A DNA stretch of 64,000 nucleotides from an uncultured Sulfurovum sp. (lineage in GTDB: Bacteria; Campylobacterota; Campylobacteria; Campylobacterales; Sulfurovaceae): NCBI GenBank assembly GCA_902727915.1, contig CACVAU010000058.1, positions 33,931 to 97,930 of the forward strand, read 5' to 3'. The position numbers were made by a program, and so were the translations under genes. Shown here one piece after another: positions 43,681 through 51,810 of this stretch. The notes beneath the pieces were generated by a model. The model worked only from the letters and a program-made list of their open reading frames with translations. It was not told where the DNA came from and did no database searches. Within the stretch, counting starts at the first letter, position 1. Each line of letters opens with the position of its first letter.

Positions 43681-44657
43681 ATGGATTTATAGAGTTTTTT
43701 AATTTTGGCTTTTTAAAGAGGCTTGATAGGTATCTACTTCTAAATTACACTTTAGTTTGGAATAGTAAATTGCACTATATTCTATTTTGGGGGTTAATTA
43801 TCAATATACCTCTTGTATCTTTTTTATGGTTATACACTATGGAGTTATATCAAGTACCTATGTTTTATAACTTACTGTTTTACTTTTCAGCTGTGGTTTC
43901 ATGTATTGGTTTACTATATTGGATCTATAAACAAACCAAATATATTTCTGTAAAAGAGTATGGTAAATTTAGTCTTAATGGGTTAAAAGAATATTTATTG
44001 TATTTTTTCTCAATAGCTATGATTTTTTCTACTCCTATGATTATTGATTATACGATAATTAGTAGTTATAAATATGATGCAGTTAGTAAATATTATGATT
44101 TGTCATATCAGAACGTAATAGACTTAACAGGTGTTATCAGTACTGAAGAGATTACAGGTGGGATTATAGAAATTGCAAAGACTAACTATAAATTTTTTCA
44201 GTATGATCAAGATACTAGAGTTTGGGGATATTTTTGGATGTATTTCACTTTACTATTTTTACCTTTATTGTTAATAATATATCTAAATATAAAAATAAAA
44301 TATTTTTTACAGTCTATTATAATAAGTATAGTTGTACCTTTTGTAGCACTACTATTAACTGGCACATTTAGAATAGGTTCTGATGAAATTTTAAGTTTCT
44401 TTCTATGGGAACTTATTACCCTGATACTAATTCAAATAATTTTTAGAAATAAAATACGATTTTTATTTTTATTTTTAGTATATTTATTTTTTAGTGTATT
44501 GGCTGTTTTTATAGAAATGGATGTAAAGTTTATTATGCTATATGGTAATGGTAACTCAGAATTTTCTTTTTTATTGACTTCTTTACTTTTTATACTTTTT
44601 ACAATCTCTTTTATTAAAAATTATATGGTTAAATATGCTTCTACGCCGAAAGAGTGA
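43677..44657 (+). CDS. Polytopic membrane protein, probable ABC partner
   Basis: The start overlaps the ATPase stop by 4 bp (ATGA). About seven hydrophobic helices are visible (near residues 20-50, 60-85, 105-130, 180-205, 210-230, 245-275, 290-315), with a ~55-residue extracytoplasmic-looking loop after the third. No permease family is recognised from sequence, but the tight coupling to an ABC ATPase makes a transporter subunit or ATP-driven membrane effector likely. Very rich in Phe, Ile and Leu. The following gap holds a toxin relic on the other strand. Confidence 0.65.
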   Translation: MNGFIEFFNFGFLKRLDRYLLLNYTLVWNSKLHYILFWGLIINIPLVSFLWLYTMELYQVPMFYNLLFYFSAVVSCIGLLYWIYKQTKYISVKEYGKFSLNGLKEYLLYFFSIAMIFSTPMIIDYTIISSYKYDAVSKYYDLSYQNVIDLTGVISTEEITGGIIEIAKTNYKFFQYDQDTRVWGYFWMYFTLLFLPLLLIIYLNIKIKYFLQSIIISIVVPFVALLLTGTFRIGSDEILSFFLWELITLILIQIIFRNKIRFLFLFLVYLFFSVLAVFIEMDVKFIMLYGNGNSEFSFLLTSLLFILFTISFIKNYMVKYASTPKE

Positions 44658-44683
44658 GAGTTATTGTTTTTGGAGAAACTTAA

Positions 44684-44791
44684 TCAATAAACCTCTTTCC
44701 TATTAGCAACCCGAATAATAGTAATAACTAAAAACTCATTCTCTTTTAGATAAATAATTCTCTTGTTTATAAGAATTATATAAATAGGCTC
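44684..44791 (-). pseudogene. RelE/ParE-type toxin, C-terminal fragment
   Basis: A minus-strand frame without start ends ...INKRIIYLKENEFLVITIIRVANRKEVY-stop, resembling the last strands of RelE/ParE toxins (R-I-I-Y ... V-I-x-I-x-x-x-x-x-R-x-x-x-Y). A stop lies immediately upstream at 44792-44794, so at most 35 residues remain. It is a second toxin relic in this island, on the opposite strand to the one at 41769. Confidence 0.42.
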
Positions 44792-44797
44792 TTAAGT

Positions 44798-44829
44798 ATC
44801 ATTTATGATGCTAAGTGATATTATTATCA
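44798..44829 (+). promoter_or_regulatory. Two adjacent palindromes, possible operator of the HTH gene
   Basis: ATCAT-TT-ATGAT (44798-44809) and TGATA-TTAT-TATCA (44816-44829) lie 23-54 bp before the start of the HTH gene. Both share ATCA/TGAT half-sites, as expected of an autoregulatory operator; binding is inference. Confidence 0.45.
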
Positions 44830-44851
44830 TAAAACAAGACAAGGAGAAGAT

Positions 44852-45223
44852 ATGCAGTATCTAACCTACGAATTACTAAAAACCAGACAAAAAAACATGC
44901 AAATGCCTTATGAAATTATTGCTCGAAAATCAAATCTTGGTATAGCCACAGTTAAGCGATTTTTTTCAGGAGGAAATACTTCTATCTCTACAGTAGAGCG
45001 TATCGCCTCTATATTGGGTTGTGATGTGAGCATATCTTCTAAAAACTCTGCTGAAATGCTTTTGGAGAAACAGATAGAAAAAAAAGCATTACGCATGGTA
45101 AATCGTGTTATGAAAACATCGGCACTCGAACAACAAAAACCTGACAATGAAGCTTTTGAGAGAATGTTAGAAAAAGCAAAAGCAAATATACGTAAAATGC
45201 CAAAATCACAAATTTGGTCATGA
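44852..45223 (+). CDS. HTH protein, 'mobile mystery protein A'-like antitoxin
   Basis: An XRE-type helix-turn-helix (about residues 18-55; PYEIIARKSNLGIATVKRFFSGGNTSISTVERIASILGCDVSI) is followed by a tail MLLEKQIEKKALRMVNRVMKTSALEQQKPDNEAFERMLEKAKANIRKMPKSQIWS. That tail fits the TIGR02612-type protein A, the regular partner of a Fic-domain protein B. It overlaps the Fic gene by 4 bp (ATGA). AAGGAG stands before the ATG. By analogy with HipB-like pairs it should neutralise or regulate the Fic protein. Confidence 0.78.
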   Translation: MQYLTYELLKTRQKNMQMPYEIIARKSNLGIATVKRFFSGGNTSISTVERIASILGCDVSISSKNSAEMLLEKQIEKKALRMVNRVMKTSALEQQKPDNEAFERMLEKAKANIRKMPKSQIWS

Positions 45224-45798
45224 GAAGATTTAATAAAGAGGGAGAGACACCTTTAGATGATATATCTGGACTGAAAATAAAAAATATCTCAACAAGAAGA
45301 GAGCTTGATGAGGTTGAGGCAGATAATATACTTGATGCTTATTTGAAATATACCATAAGTCCCAAGCAAATAGAAGGCATTAAGTTTGATACCCTATTTT
45401 TACAACAACTCCATAGAGATATGTTTGCTAAGGTTTGGAGTTGGGCTGGAGAGTTTAGAACAACGCAAACTTCTATAGGTATTGAAGCTGTTAATATTCG
45501 ACAAGCCCTGTATCAACTTATGGATGATTTAGCGTTTTGGGAAGATGCTTGGGACTATTAAGATACAGCTACTCGATTACACTATAGTTTAGTGAAAATT
45601 CACCCATTTTTAAATGGTAATGGAAGATGTGCAAGATTGTTTACTGATTTATGGCTACTCTCTCAAAATCATGAGATGCTAGAGTGGGGAAGTAGTGATG
45701 TCAATCATCAAAATGAAAGTAGAAAAGAGTATATAGAATCATTACAAGCTGTTGATACTGGTGATTATGAACGATTGAAGAAGTTTATGTTTTCTTGA
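45220..45798 (+). pseudogene. Fic-domain 'mobile mystery protein B', split by an in-frame TAA
   Basis: The start at 45220 overlaps the HTH stop. Codons run normally (EGETPLDDISGL...LHRDMFAKVWSWAGEFRTTQTSIGIEAVNIRQALYQLMDDLAFW...), a TAA stands at 45559-45561, and the same frame then continues DTATRLHYSLVKIHPFLNGNGRCARLF to 45798. The Fic motif HPFLNGNGR is intact but lies after the stop, so the truncated product cannot AMPylate. The total of 193 residues is the family's usual length, and one base change (GAA to TAA) explains it. Either a natural inactivation of a toxic partner or a sequencing error. Confidence 0.85.
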
Positions 45799-45818
45799 TA
45801 TACTTTGAAGATAGAGGC

Positions 45819-47939
45819 TTAACTAATAAACCCCATACTCCCACCATCTTTATTCTTCTTAAGCTTCTGCTCCTCTTTAAGACGTTTAATAAACTCTTCA
45901 CAAGAATCAATTTTTTTAAATTTACTCTGTCTTATAATGGTTGCAAAATCCCCAGGGCTTAGCTTTTTGAATGAACGAATGGTATGGAGTTCATTTGTTG
46001 TTGGGGCTTCTATGTTTAGCTCTTTGGCATAAGATATGAATATCTTTTCTAACTGTTCAGGAGCTAGTGTTTTAAATTCTAACTTTAAATCAAAACGGCG
46101 TAAACTTGCTTGGTCGATGTGTTCGATGAGGTTGGTGGTGGCAATGAAAATACCATCGAATTTTTCCATTTGAACCAGCATTTCATTGACTTGGGTGACT
46201 TCCCAGTTGACTTTGGCTTGACCACGTTCGGCTAAGAACCCATCTACCTCATCGAAAATGAGTACGGCTTCTTCTTCCATGGCTTCTCTAAAGGCAGAGG
46301 CAATGTTTTTTTCAGTTTCACCCACCCATTTACTCATAAGGGATGAACCTGATTTAATAACGTATGATTTATCTAACTTTTTAGCGATGTGCTTGGCAAA
46401 GGCACTTTTACCTGTACCTGAAGCACCATAGAGACAGACCCTTGCACTGTGATGATTTTTGATGCCCTCTACGAGTTCATCTAAATTGGTGTTGGTGTTG
46501 ACAAATTCTAAACTGTAGTTACTTGGTAAATCAGCTGATTTGTTTTTATTGACCTCTTCATAGCCTTGTGCTTTAAGCGTGTTGTTGAGCAGTTGCATAA
46601 AGGCTTTGCTTTTTTGTGACTCTGGTAGATGCTCACTTACTTTCACAGCAGACGAGATGAGAGCAGGGGCAATGCTTTCATGTTCAGAAAGTATTTCAAT
46701 GGTTTGTTCATCTAAAATGTTGTTTGAGTATTTTTTGATAATCTCTTTACGTTGTGTTTTTGACGGAATAGGCAGTTCAATACTCATGTCAAAACGTCTT
46801 ATGATAGCGTTGTCAATGCTTGAGATGTTATTGGTGATCCAGATGGTAGGTACATTGTTGGTCTCTAACACCTTGTTGAGCCATGCTTTGTCGGACTGTT
46901 GTTTGGGCATCATAAAAAAGCCACCTTCATAGCTTTCAAAGATGTCTTCAGCTTCATCATACATAAGTAGGTTACGACTGTTAAAAAAGAGAGCTTGGGC
47001 TGTTTTGTAGAGTCTGAGTCTTGCTTCACCTTCTATGGGGTCACCATCGCTGTCGGCGTAACTTACTTCATAGAGTTTGGTTCCCAATACTTCAGCAATG
47101 GTTTTAGAGAGTTCTGTTTTTCCTGTTCCAGGTAAACCATAGAGTAAGATGTTTACCCCTTTTAGCTTGGCATCAAATGCTTTGTTGAGAAAGGGCATTA
47201 AAATTTCTAGGTCACTTTTTATGTAAGAGTAATCTGAAATGGCAAGTGAACTTTTGTCAGCAAGGCGTACTGAGTCTTTAATCATTTCAGTTATCTCTTC
47301 ATTGAGGTTGAGCATGTTGTCAGCAAACTCGTAGTTAATGAGTCTTAACTTTGCACCTAAAGAGTAGTTTTCCTCTGAGTGTAAGATGAGTAGGGCAGAA
47401 CGGCTAAAGGTAGAGTGTGTCGAGAACATGTCATTAATTTGTTCCAGAGGAATGTCTAAAAGTACATTTAAAATACGTTTTGCACGTGAGGTGTTGAGTT
47501 CTCCCCCCAAAAGACTTAAGGCATTTTCTAACATATCGTACTGTTTGAGTAAAATTACAAATTCTAAAATTTGTTTTTCATAAGGGGTAAGGACAATAAG
47601 TGCTGAAAGTTTTTCAATGTTTTCACGTAAGAGTATAGAGGAGCCAAAAGGCGCTTTTTTTCTAAGGGCTTTGAGACGTTTTTTGAGTAGGAGAAGAGGT
47701 TCTGTTCTATTAAAGTCTTCATAGTCAAATTCCACATACTTTTCTAAACCTAAAAAAGTTGCCATGTCTTCATGTTCAAAGTCATTGTCAGCGTCGATGA
47801 ATCGTTTATGCCCACCCATTTCTATAATGATTTTGAGTATCCAATAAGTAATTTTTTCTTGAACATCCTTGTCGATTATTTCTTCATTGGATATTTCAGT
47901 ATTGAATTCATCATGATTTTTTGTTCCAAATAGGCTCAT
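45819..47939 (-). CDS. Tandem AAA+ ATPase
   Basis: Two AAA modules follow a helical N-terminal domain (about residues 1-230). Module 1 has Walker A GLPGTGKT (about 265) and Walker B LLMYDEAED; module 2 has GASGTGKS (about 503), VLIFDEVDG and a sensor ATTNLIEHIDQASLRRFDLKL. SLMSKWVGETEKNI is the pore-loop/second-region motif typical of classic AAA proteins (SKWVGESE). Such proteins remodel protein complexes in the cytoplasm. The substrate is unknown. The gene stands alone between the Fic relic and a small gene on the same strand. Confidence 0.88.
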   Translation of the reverse strand: MSLFGTKNHDEFNTEISNEEIIDKDVQEKITYWILKIIIEMGGHKRFIDADNDFEHEDMATFLGLEKYVEFDYEDFNRTEPLLLLKKRLKALRKKAPFGSSILLRENIEKLSALIVLTPYEKQILEFVILLKQYDMLENALSLLGGELNTSRAKRILNVLLDIPLEQINDMFSTHSTFSRSALLILHSEENYSLGAKLRLINYEFADNMLNLNEEITEMIKDSVRLADKSSLAISDYSYIKSDLEILMPFLNKAFDAKLKGVNILLYGLPGTGKTELSKTIAEVLGTKLYEVSYADSDGDPIEGEARLRLYKTAQALFFNSRNLLMYDEAEDIFESYEGGFFMMPKQQSDKAWLNKVLETNNVPTIWITNNISSIDNAIIRRFDMSIELPIPSKTQRKEIIKKYSNNILDEQTIEILSEHESIAPALISSAVKVSEHLPESQKSKAFMQLLNNTLKAQGYEEVNKNKSADLPSNYSLEFVNTNTNLDELVEGIKNHHSARVCLYGASGTGKSAFAKHIAKKLDKSYVIKSGSSLMSKWVGETEKNIASAFREAMEEEAVLIFDEVDGFLAERGQAKVNWEVTQVNEMLVQMEKFDGIFIATTNLIEHIDQASLRRFDLKLEFKTLAPEQLEKIFISYAKELNIEAPTTNELHTIRSFKKLSPGDFATIIRQSKFKKIDSCEEFIKRLKEEQKLKKNKDGGSMGFIS

Positions 47940-48042
47940 ACAGTTGTCCTCTAATGTAGACGATTTGTCTATTAAAATTTATAAGGTGAGAAGTCTACTA
48001 TAGTTTTGGTAAAGGTTGAGTAATGAAAAAAATAAAGCCTTC

Positions 48043-48432
48043 TTAAACTCTTGCCAAATGCCATCCACAGTGAAAAGGACAGGCATAAAGTATTAATTTA
48101 ATGCCTTTGCTTTTTAAGGAAAAATTGACTTGTTGCTCAGCTTCTTTTTTTGCAGGGTAGAGATACTTAAAATCACCTTGAGAATCTACACAAAAACAGG
48201 TATTTAGTTCTTGTCGTTCTTGTTCATAATTTTCTATTTGATTTTTTAATACCTTTTTAACATGTTGAATATGTGCATGAAGTTCTGATAAATTATTAAC
48301 TTGATAATAGTCTAAAATTTCTTCATTACTTAGCTCTGATAAATGCGTATAGACAGCACGAATGGTTGTAAATACTTTTTCTTTACCATGCATCTGTTTT
48401 TTAATGGATTTTAGAGACTTTTTAAGATTCAT
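48043..48432 (-). CDS. Uncharacterised protein with CxxHCGWHL motif
   Basis: 129 residues, basic N-terminal half predicted helical, then a short beta region ending ILYACPFHCGWHLARV. The phrase C-P-x-x-C-G-x-x-H-(L/R) recurs in small zinc-binding proteins that act on nucleic acids (CPxCGGxHLT), so a zinc site is possible together with Cys in TCFCVD. No family was recognised. It lies 103 bp upstream of the AAA gene on the same strand. Confidence 0.55.
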   Translation of the reverse strand: MNLKKSLKSIKKQMHGKEKVFTTIRAVYTHLSELSNEEILDYYQVNNLSELHAHIQHVKKVLKNQIENYEQERQELNTCFCVDSQGDFKYLYPAKKEAEQQVNFSLKSKGIKLILYACPFHCGWHLARV

Positions 48433-48527
48433 ATTGAAGTATACACTAATTTAGACTTAACATTTAGTAAACGCTTGTTTTGTATACTTCGCTTTAAAAT
48501 TTAATTGAATATGAACAAAGGAAATTA

Positions 48528-49859
48528 ATGAAACTATGCGCCCCTTGGGAAAAAGCTTTTAAAAGAGTATCTACACCATTTGAACATTTTTTACATGCAC
48601 AAACAACGACGGGAATGGTCTTAATGTTTATGACCATTTTAGCCCTCATCTTGGCAAATTCACCTTTTGCTGAGAGTTATATGCATTTTTTTCATACGTA
48701 CATTGACTTTAATGTTGGTTCATGGAAACTTTCTCATACCATTCATCACTGGATTAACGATGGTTTGATGGCAATCTTCTTTTTTATTATTGGATTGGAG
48801 ATTAAAAGAGAGATTCTTGTGGGTGAGCTTTCCAATGTTAAAGCAGCTGTTTTACCTATTATTGCTGCTATTGGAGGAATGGTGGTTCCTGCACTGATCT
48901 ACTTTAGTATTAATTCAGGAGGTGAAGGTGCAAATGGTTGGGGAATTCCTATGGCAACGGACATTGCTTTTGCCATTTCTGCTTTGGTGCTTTTAGGTAA
49001 CAGAGTACCTAGAGCTTTGGTCGCTTTTTTGGTTGCGTTGGCAATTGTCGATGACTTAGGTGCTGTTTTGGTTATTGCTATTTTTTATACGGAGCAAATT
49101 CAGACTTTACCACTTATGTTAGCTGGGGCTAGTTTCCTAATTATGCTTGCGTTCAACCGTTTTGGAATTCACATGATTCTTCCTTATTTTATAGTTGGAT
49201 TGTTTATGTGGTTCTTTATGCTTGAGTCAGGGGTACATGCTACTATTGCAGGGGTTATTGCTGCTATGGCAATTCCTTCCAAACCAAAACGAACACCAGA
49301 TTCATTTGCACAAGATATTCGTGACAAACTTGACGATTTTGAGAAACTGCCTTTTAAACCTGACCATACGGTAGACAAAGAACAAAAAGCGATTTTAACA
49401 AACATTCAAGATAGAATTGATGCTGTAAGCACACCATCATTACGTTTAGAACATAGTTTACACCTTCCTGTAGCGTTGATAGTAATTCCTCTCTTTGCTT
49501 TAGCGAATGCTGGGATTAGTATTGATTTTAGTTCAATAGGCTCTACCATTATGTCCCCAATTTCTATTGGAATTATTTTAGGGTTGATATTGGGTAAAGT
49601 ACTGGGTATTTTTGGTTTGGCCTGGATTGCTGTAAAGTTAAAGATAGCTCAGCTTCCAGAGGGAAGTAGCATGAGTCAAATATTTGGGGTTGCTTTTTTA
49701 GGTGCCATTGGATTTACCATGTCTATCTTTGTGGCTGATTTGGCATTTATTAATAATCCTGAATTAATTTTCCAAGCAAAAGTGGGAATTTTAGCTGCTT
49801 CACTTTTTGCAGGTCTTTTTGGCTATTTTTGGCTACGATTTGTGAGTAAATCGAAGTAG
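48528..49859 (+). CDS. nhaA: Na+/H+ antiporter NhaA, copy 1
   Basis: Electrogenic exchanger that extrudes Na+ for H+ across the inner membrane. Twelve-helix pattern, HHWINDGLMAIFFFIIGLEIKRE, NGWGIPMATDIAFAISALVLLG and ALAIVDDLGAVLVIAIFYT (the double Asp of the transport site) are all present. An ~80-residue insertion in the middle (SKPKRTPDSFAQDIRDKLDDFEKL...) is longer than in the E. coli protein and shared with the second copy. GAAAGGAAAT precedes the ATG. It is one of two tandem paralogues, suggesting adaptation to salt or pH. Confidence 0.95.
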   Translation: MKLCAPWEKAFKRVSTPFEHFLHAQTTTGMVLMFMTILALILANSPFAESYMHFFHTYIDFNVGSWKLSHTIHHWINDGLMAIFFFIIGLEIKREILVGELSNVKAAVLPIIAAIGGMVVPALIYFSINSGGEGANGWGIPMATDIAFAISALVLLGNRVPRALVAFLVALAIVDDLGAVLVIAIFYTEQIQTLPLMLAGASFLIMLAFNRFGIHMILPYFIVGLFMWFFMLESGVHATIAGVIAAMAIPSKPKRTPDSFAQDIRDKLDDFEKLPFKPDHTVDKEQKAILTNIQDRIDAVSTPSLRLEHSLHLPVALIVIPLFALANAGISIDFSSIGSTIMSPISIGIILGLILGKVLGIFGLAWIAVKLKIAQLPEGSSMSQIFGVAFLGAIGFTMSIFVADLAFINNPELIFQAKVGILAASLFAGLFGYFWLRFVSKSK

Positions 49860-49888
49860 CTTTTATCTCATTGTAAACATTAGATTTA

Positions 49889-49894
49889 TATAAT
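49889..49894 (+). promoter_or_regulatory. Probable -10 box for the second nhaA
   Basis: TATAAT within TTTATATAATAG in the 70-bp gap between the two nhaA genes, ~35 bp before the start, with GGAGG at the ribosome binding site. It suggests that copy 2 can be expressed independently. Confidence 0.45.
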
Positions 49895-49929
49895 AGACTT
49901 CTCTCCATATTATTAAAAAGGAGGAGTCT

Positions 49930-51270
49930 ATGAAATTTTATGCCCCATGGGAAAAGGCTTTTGACAAAGTCGCAACCCCTTTTGAATACTTTTTACGCGC
50001 CCAAACCACAACAGGTATTGTCCTTATGTTTATGACCATTGTTGCTTTGGTCGTGGCGAATTCACCTCTTTCCGAAAGTTATCTTCACTTTTTTCATACT
50101 AAGATTCATTTTCAGATAGGTTCATGGCAAATCTCAAATACCATTCATCATTGGATTAATGATGGGTTAATGGCATTTTTCTTTTTTATCATTGGGTTAG
50201 AGATTAAACGTGAGATACTCATGGGAGAACTTTCAAACATTAAAGTGGCTATGTTGCCTATTTTAGCTGCTGTTGGAGGTATGGTTTTTCCTGCTTTAAT
50301 CTATTTAAGTATTAACGCAGGGGAAGTGGGGGAGAATGGTTGGGGAATTCCTATGGCAACGGACATTGCTTTTGCCATTTCTGCTTTAGTATTATTGGGA
50401 AAAAGAGTACCACCTGCTTTGGTGACTTTTTTGGTAGCACTTGCCATTGTGGATGATTTAGGTGCTGTACTTGTGATTGCTGTTTTTTATACAGATCAAA
50501 TTTATATTTTTCCTTTACTGTTAGCTGGAATTTCTTTTTTAGTAATGTTAGCTTTTAATCGTTTTGGAATTCATACTACTTTACCTTACTTTATAGTAGG
50601 TGTCATTATGTGGTTCTTTATGCTTGAATCAGGGGTACATGCTACCATGGCTGGAGTTATTGCTGCTATGACCATTCCTTCTAAGCCTAAACGCCCACCC
50701 ATTGAGTTAACAAGAGACATAAGAAATAGACTCGATGAGTATGACAACTATCCTGTGGCAACGGATCATACCATGCATAAAAGGCAAAAAGCAGTTTTGG
50801 TACATATTAAAGATAGAATTGATGCTGTGGGTACACCATCAGCAAGGTTGGAACGTGATTTACATCTTCCTGTTGCTTTACTTGTTATTCCTTTTTTTGC
50901 GTTAGCAAATGCAGGGATTAGTATAGATTTTGATTCAATTAGTTCTACCATTATGACTCCTGTTTCCGTAGGGGTTATTGCAGGGTTGGTTTTTGGAAAA
51001 GTATTGGGTATTTTTGGTTTAGCATACTTGGCTATAAAAGTTAAAATAGCAAAGTTACCAGAGGGAAGTACTTTAAGTCAAATTTTTGGGGTGGCATTTC
51101 TTGGAGGGATTGGGTTTACCATGTCGATTTTTGTGGCTGAATTGGCTTTTTTAGAAAGTCCTGAGCTTATTTTTCAAGCTAAAGTGGGTATTTTGTCAGC
51201 CTCACTTTTTACAGGACTTTTTGGTTACTTTTGGCTTCGGTTTATGGTTAAACCTAAGTCAATCGCTTAG
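49930..51270 (+). CDS. nhaA: Na+/H+ antiporter NhaA, copy 2
   Basis: Close paralogue of copy 1, nearly identical over the N-terminal APWEKAFxxVxTPFE segment and the transport helices (HHWINDGLMAFFFFIIGLEIKRE, GWGIPMATDIAFAISALVLLGKR, IVDDLGAVLVIAVFY). The loop region (IELTRDIRNRLDEYDNYPVATDHTMHKRQK) and the C-terminal tail differ most. Two functional copies side by side are usually kept when their pH or ion dependence differs; that is inference. AAAAAGGAGG precedes the ATG. Its end overlaps the convergent small secreted protein gene by 4 bp. Confidence 0.95.
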   Translation: MKFYAPWEKAFDKVATPFEYFLRAQTTTGIVLMFMTIVALVVANSPLSESYLHFFHTKIHFQIGSWQISNTIHHWINDGLMAFFFFIIGLEIKREILMGELSNIKVAMLPILAAVGGMVFPALIYLSINAGEVGENGWGIPMATDIAFAISALVLLGKRVPPALVTFLVALAIVDDLGAVLVIAVFYTDQIYIFPLLLAGISFLVMLAFNRFGIHTTLPYFIVGVIMWFFMLESGVHATMAGVIAAMTIPSKPKRPPIELTRDIRNRLDEYDNYPVATDHTMHKRQKAVLVHIKDRIDAVGTPSARLERDLHLPVALLVIPFFALANAGISIDFDSISSTIMTPVSVGVIAGLVFGKVLGIFGLAYLAIKVKIAKLPEGSTLSQIFGVAFLGGIGFTMSIFVAELAFLESPELIFQAKVGILSASLFTGLFGYFWLRFMVKPKSIA

Positions 51271-51512
51271 TGTACTATTTGTTGTTCTGTTTGCCATCGT
51301 TTGATAAGTTCAAGTCCCATCTCAAAGGGTAATTTATCTTCGATGGAGAGTCGCTCTACTTCGAGTTGTAGTTGAGATTTACTCATTGTTTCATAAGATA
51401 TCTGACTAGCTTCGTTGTTTGGGCTTATAGTATTCTTAGCGTAGACAATACCAAAAGTAAGTGTTAGTAGCATAATGAATTTAATGAATAGGGTTGAATG
51501 TGTGTTTGTCAT
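51267..51512 (-). CDS. Small secreted protein of unknown function
   Basis: A signal peptide (about residues 1-25, ending VYA) precedes ~55 residues of helical, charged sequence (MSKSQLQLEVERLSIEDKLPFEMGLELIKRWQTEQQIVH). AAGGAC before the ATG. Convergent with nhaA copy 2. No family was recognised. Confidence 0.6.
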   Translation of the reverse strand: MTNTHSTLFIKFIMLLTLTFGIVYAKNTISPNNEASQISYETMSKSQLQLEVERLSIEDKLPFEMGLELIKRWQTEQQIVH

Positions 51513-51810
51513 AGTAAGTCCTTCTAATTTATTTTAATAAATACAACTTATGTAAAGTGAGTATTTTAGGTTATTTTACGAATGAAAATTACTGTATTAA
51601 TACTTTTTTTTAGCTTAAAATTAAAAATATTTTTTAAATAAAGTTAAATTTTGTATAATTTTGAAACATAATTTTTTAAAAACAATAAGTAAAAATTATA
51701 ATTTAAATATAAATATTAATGGTTATTTTTAATAAAAATAGAAGAATTTTTGCTTGATTTTTTAAAATGAGTAGACTTAGGTTTATAATTAAACCCAAGT
51801 TGTAGTCTCT
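51513..51810. other. Intergenic A/T-rich region
   Basis: About 300 bp between two minus-strand genes. It is over 80% A+T by eye, with poly-T and poly-A runs and no frame, hairpin or repeat that I can support. It probably contains the promoter of the small secreted protein gene, and the end of pepN lies at its right edge. Confidence 0.5.

Noticed and set aside
22871..45798. Alternative genetic code with TAA as sense, suggested by two in-frame TAA codons
   Set aside because: TAA ends many intact genes here (for example the recR-region, nhaC and pepN neighbourhoods), so the two cases are separate lesions.
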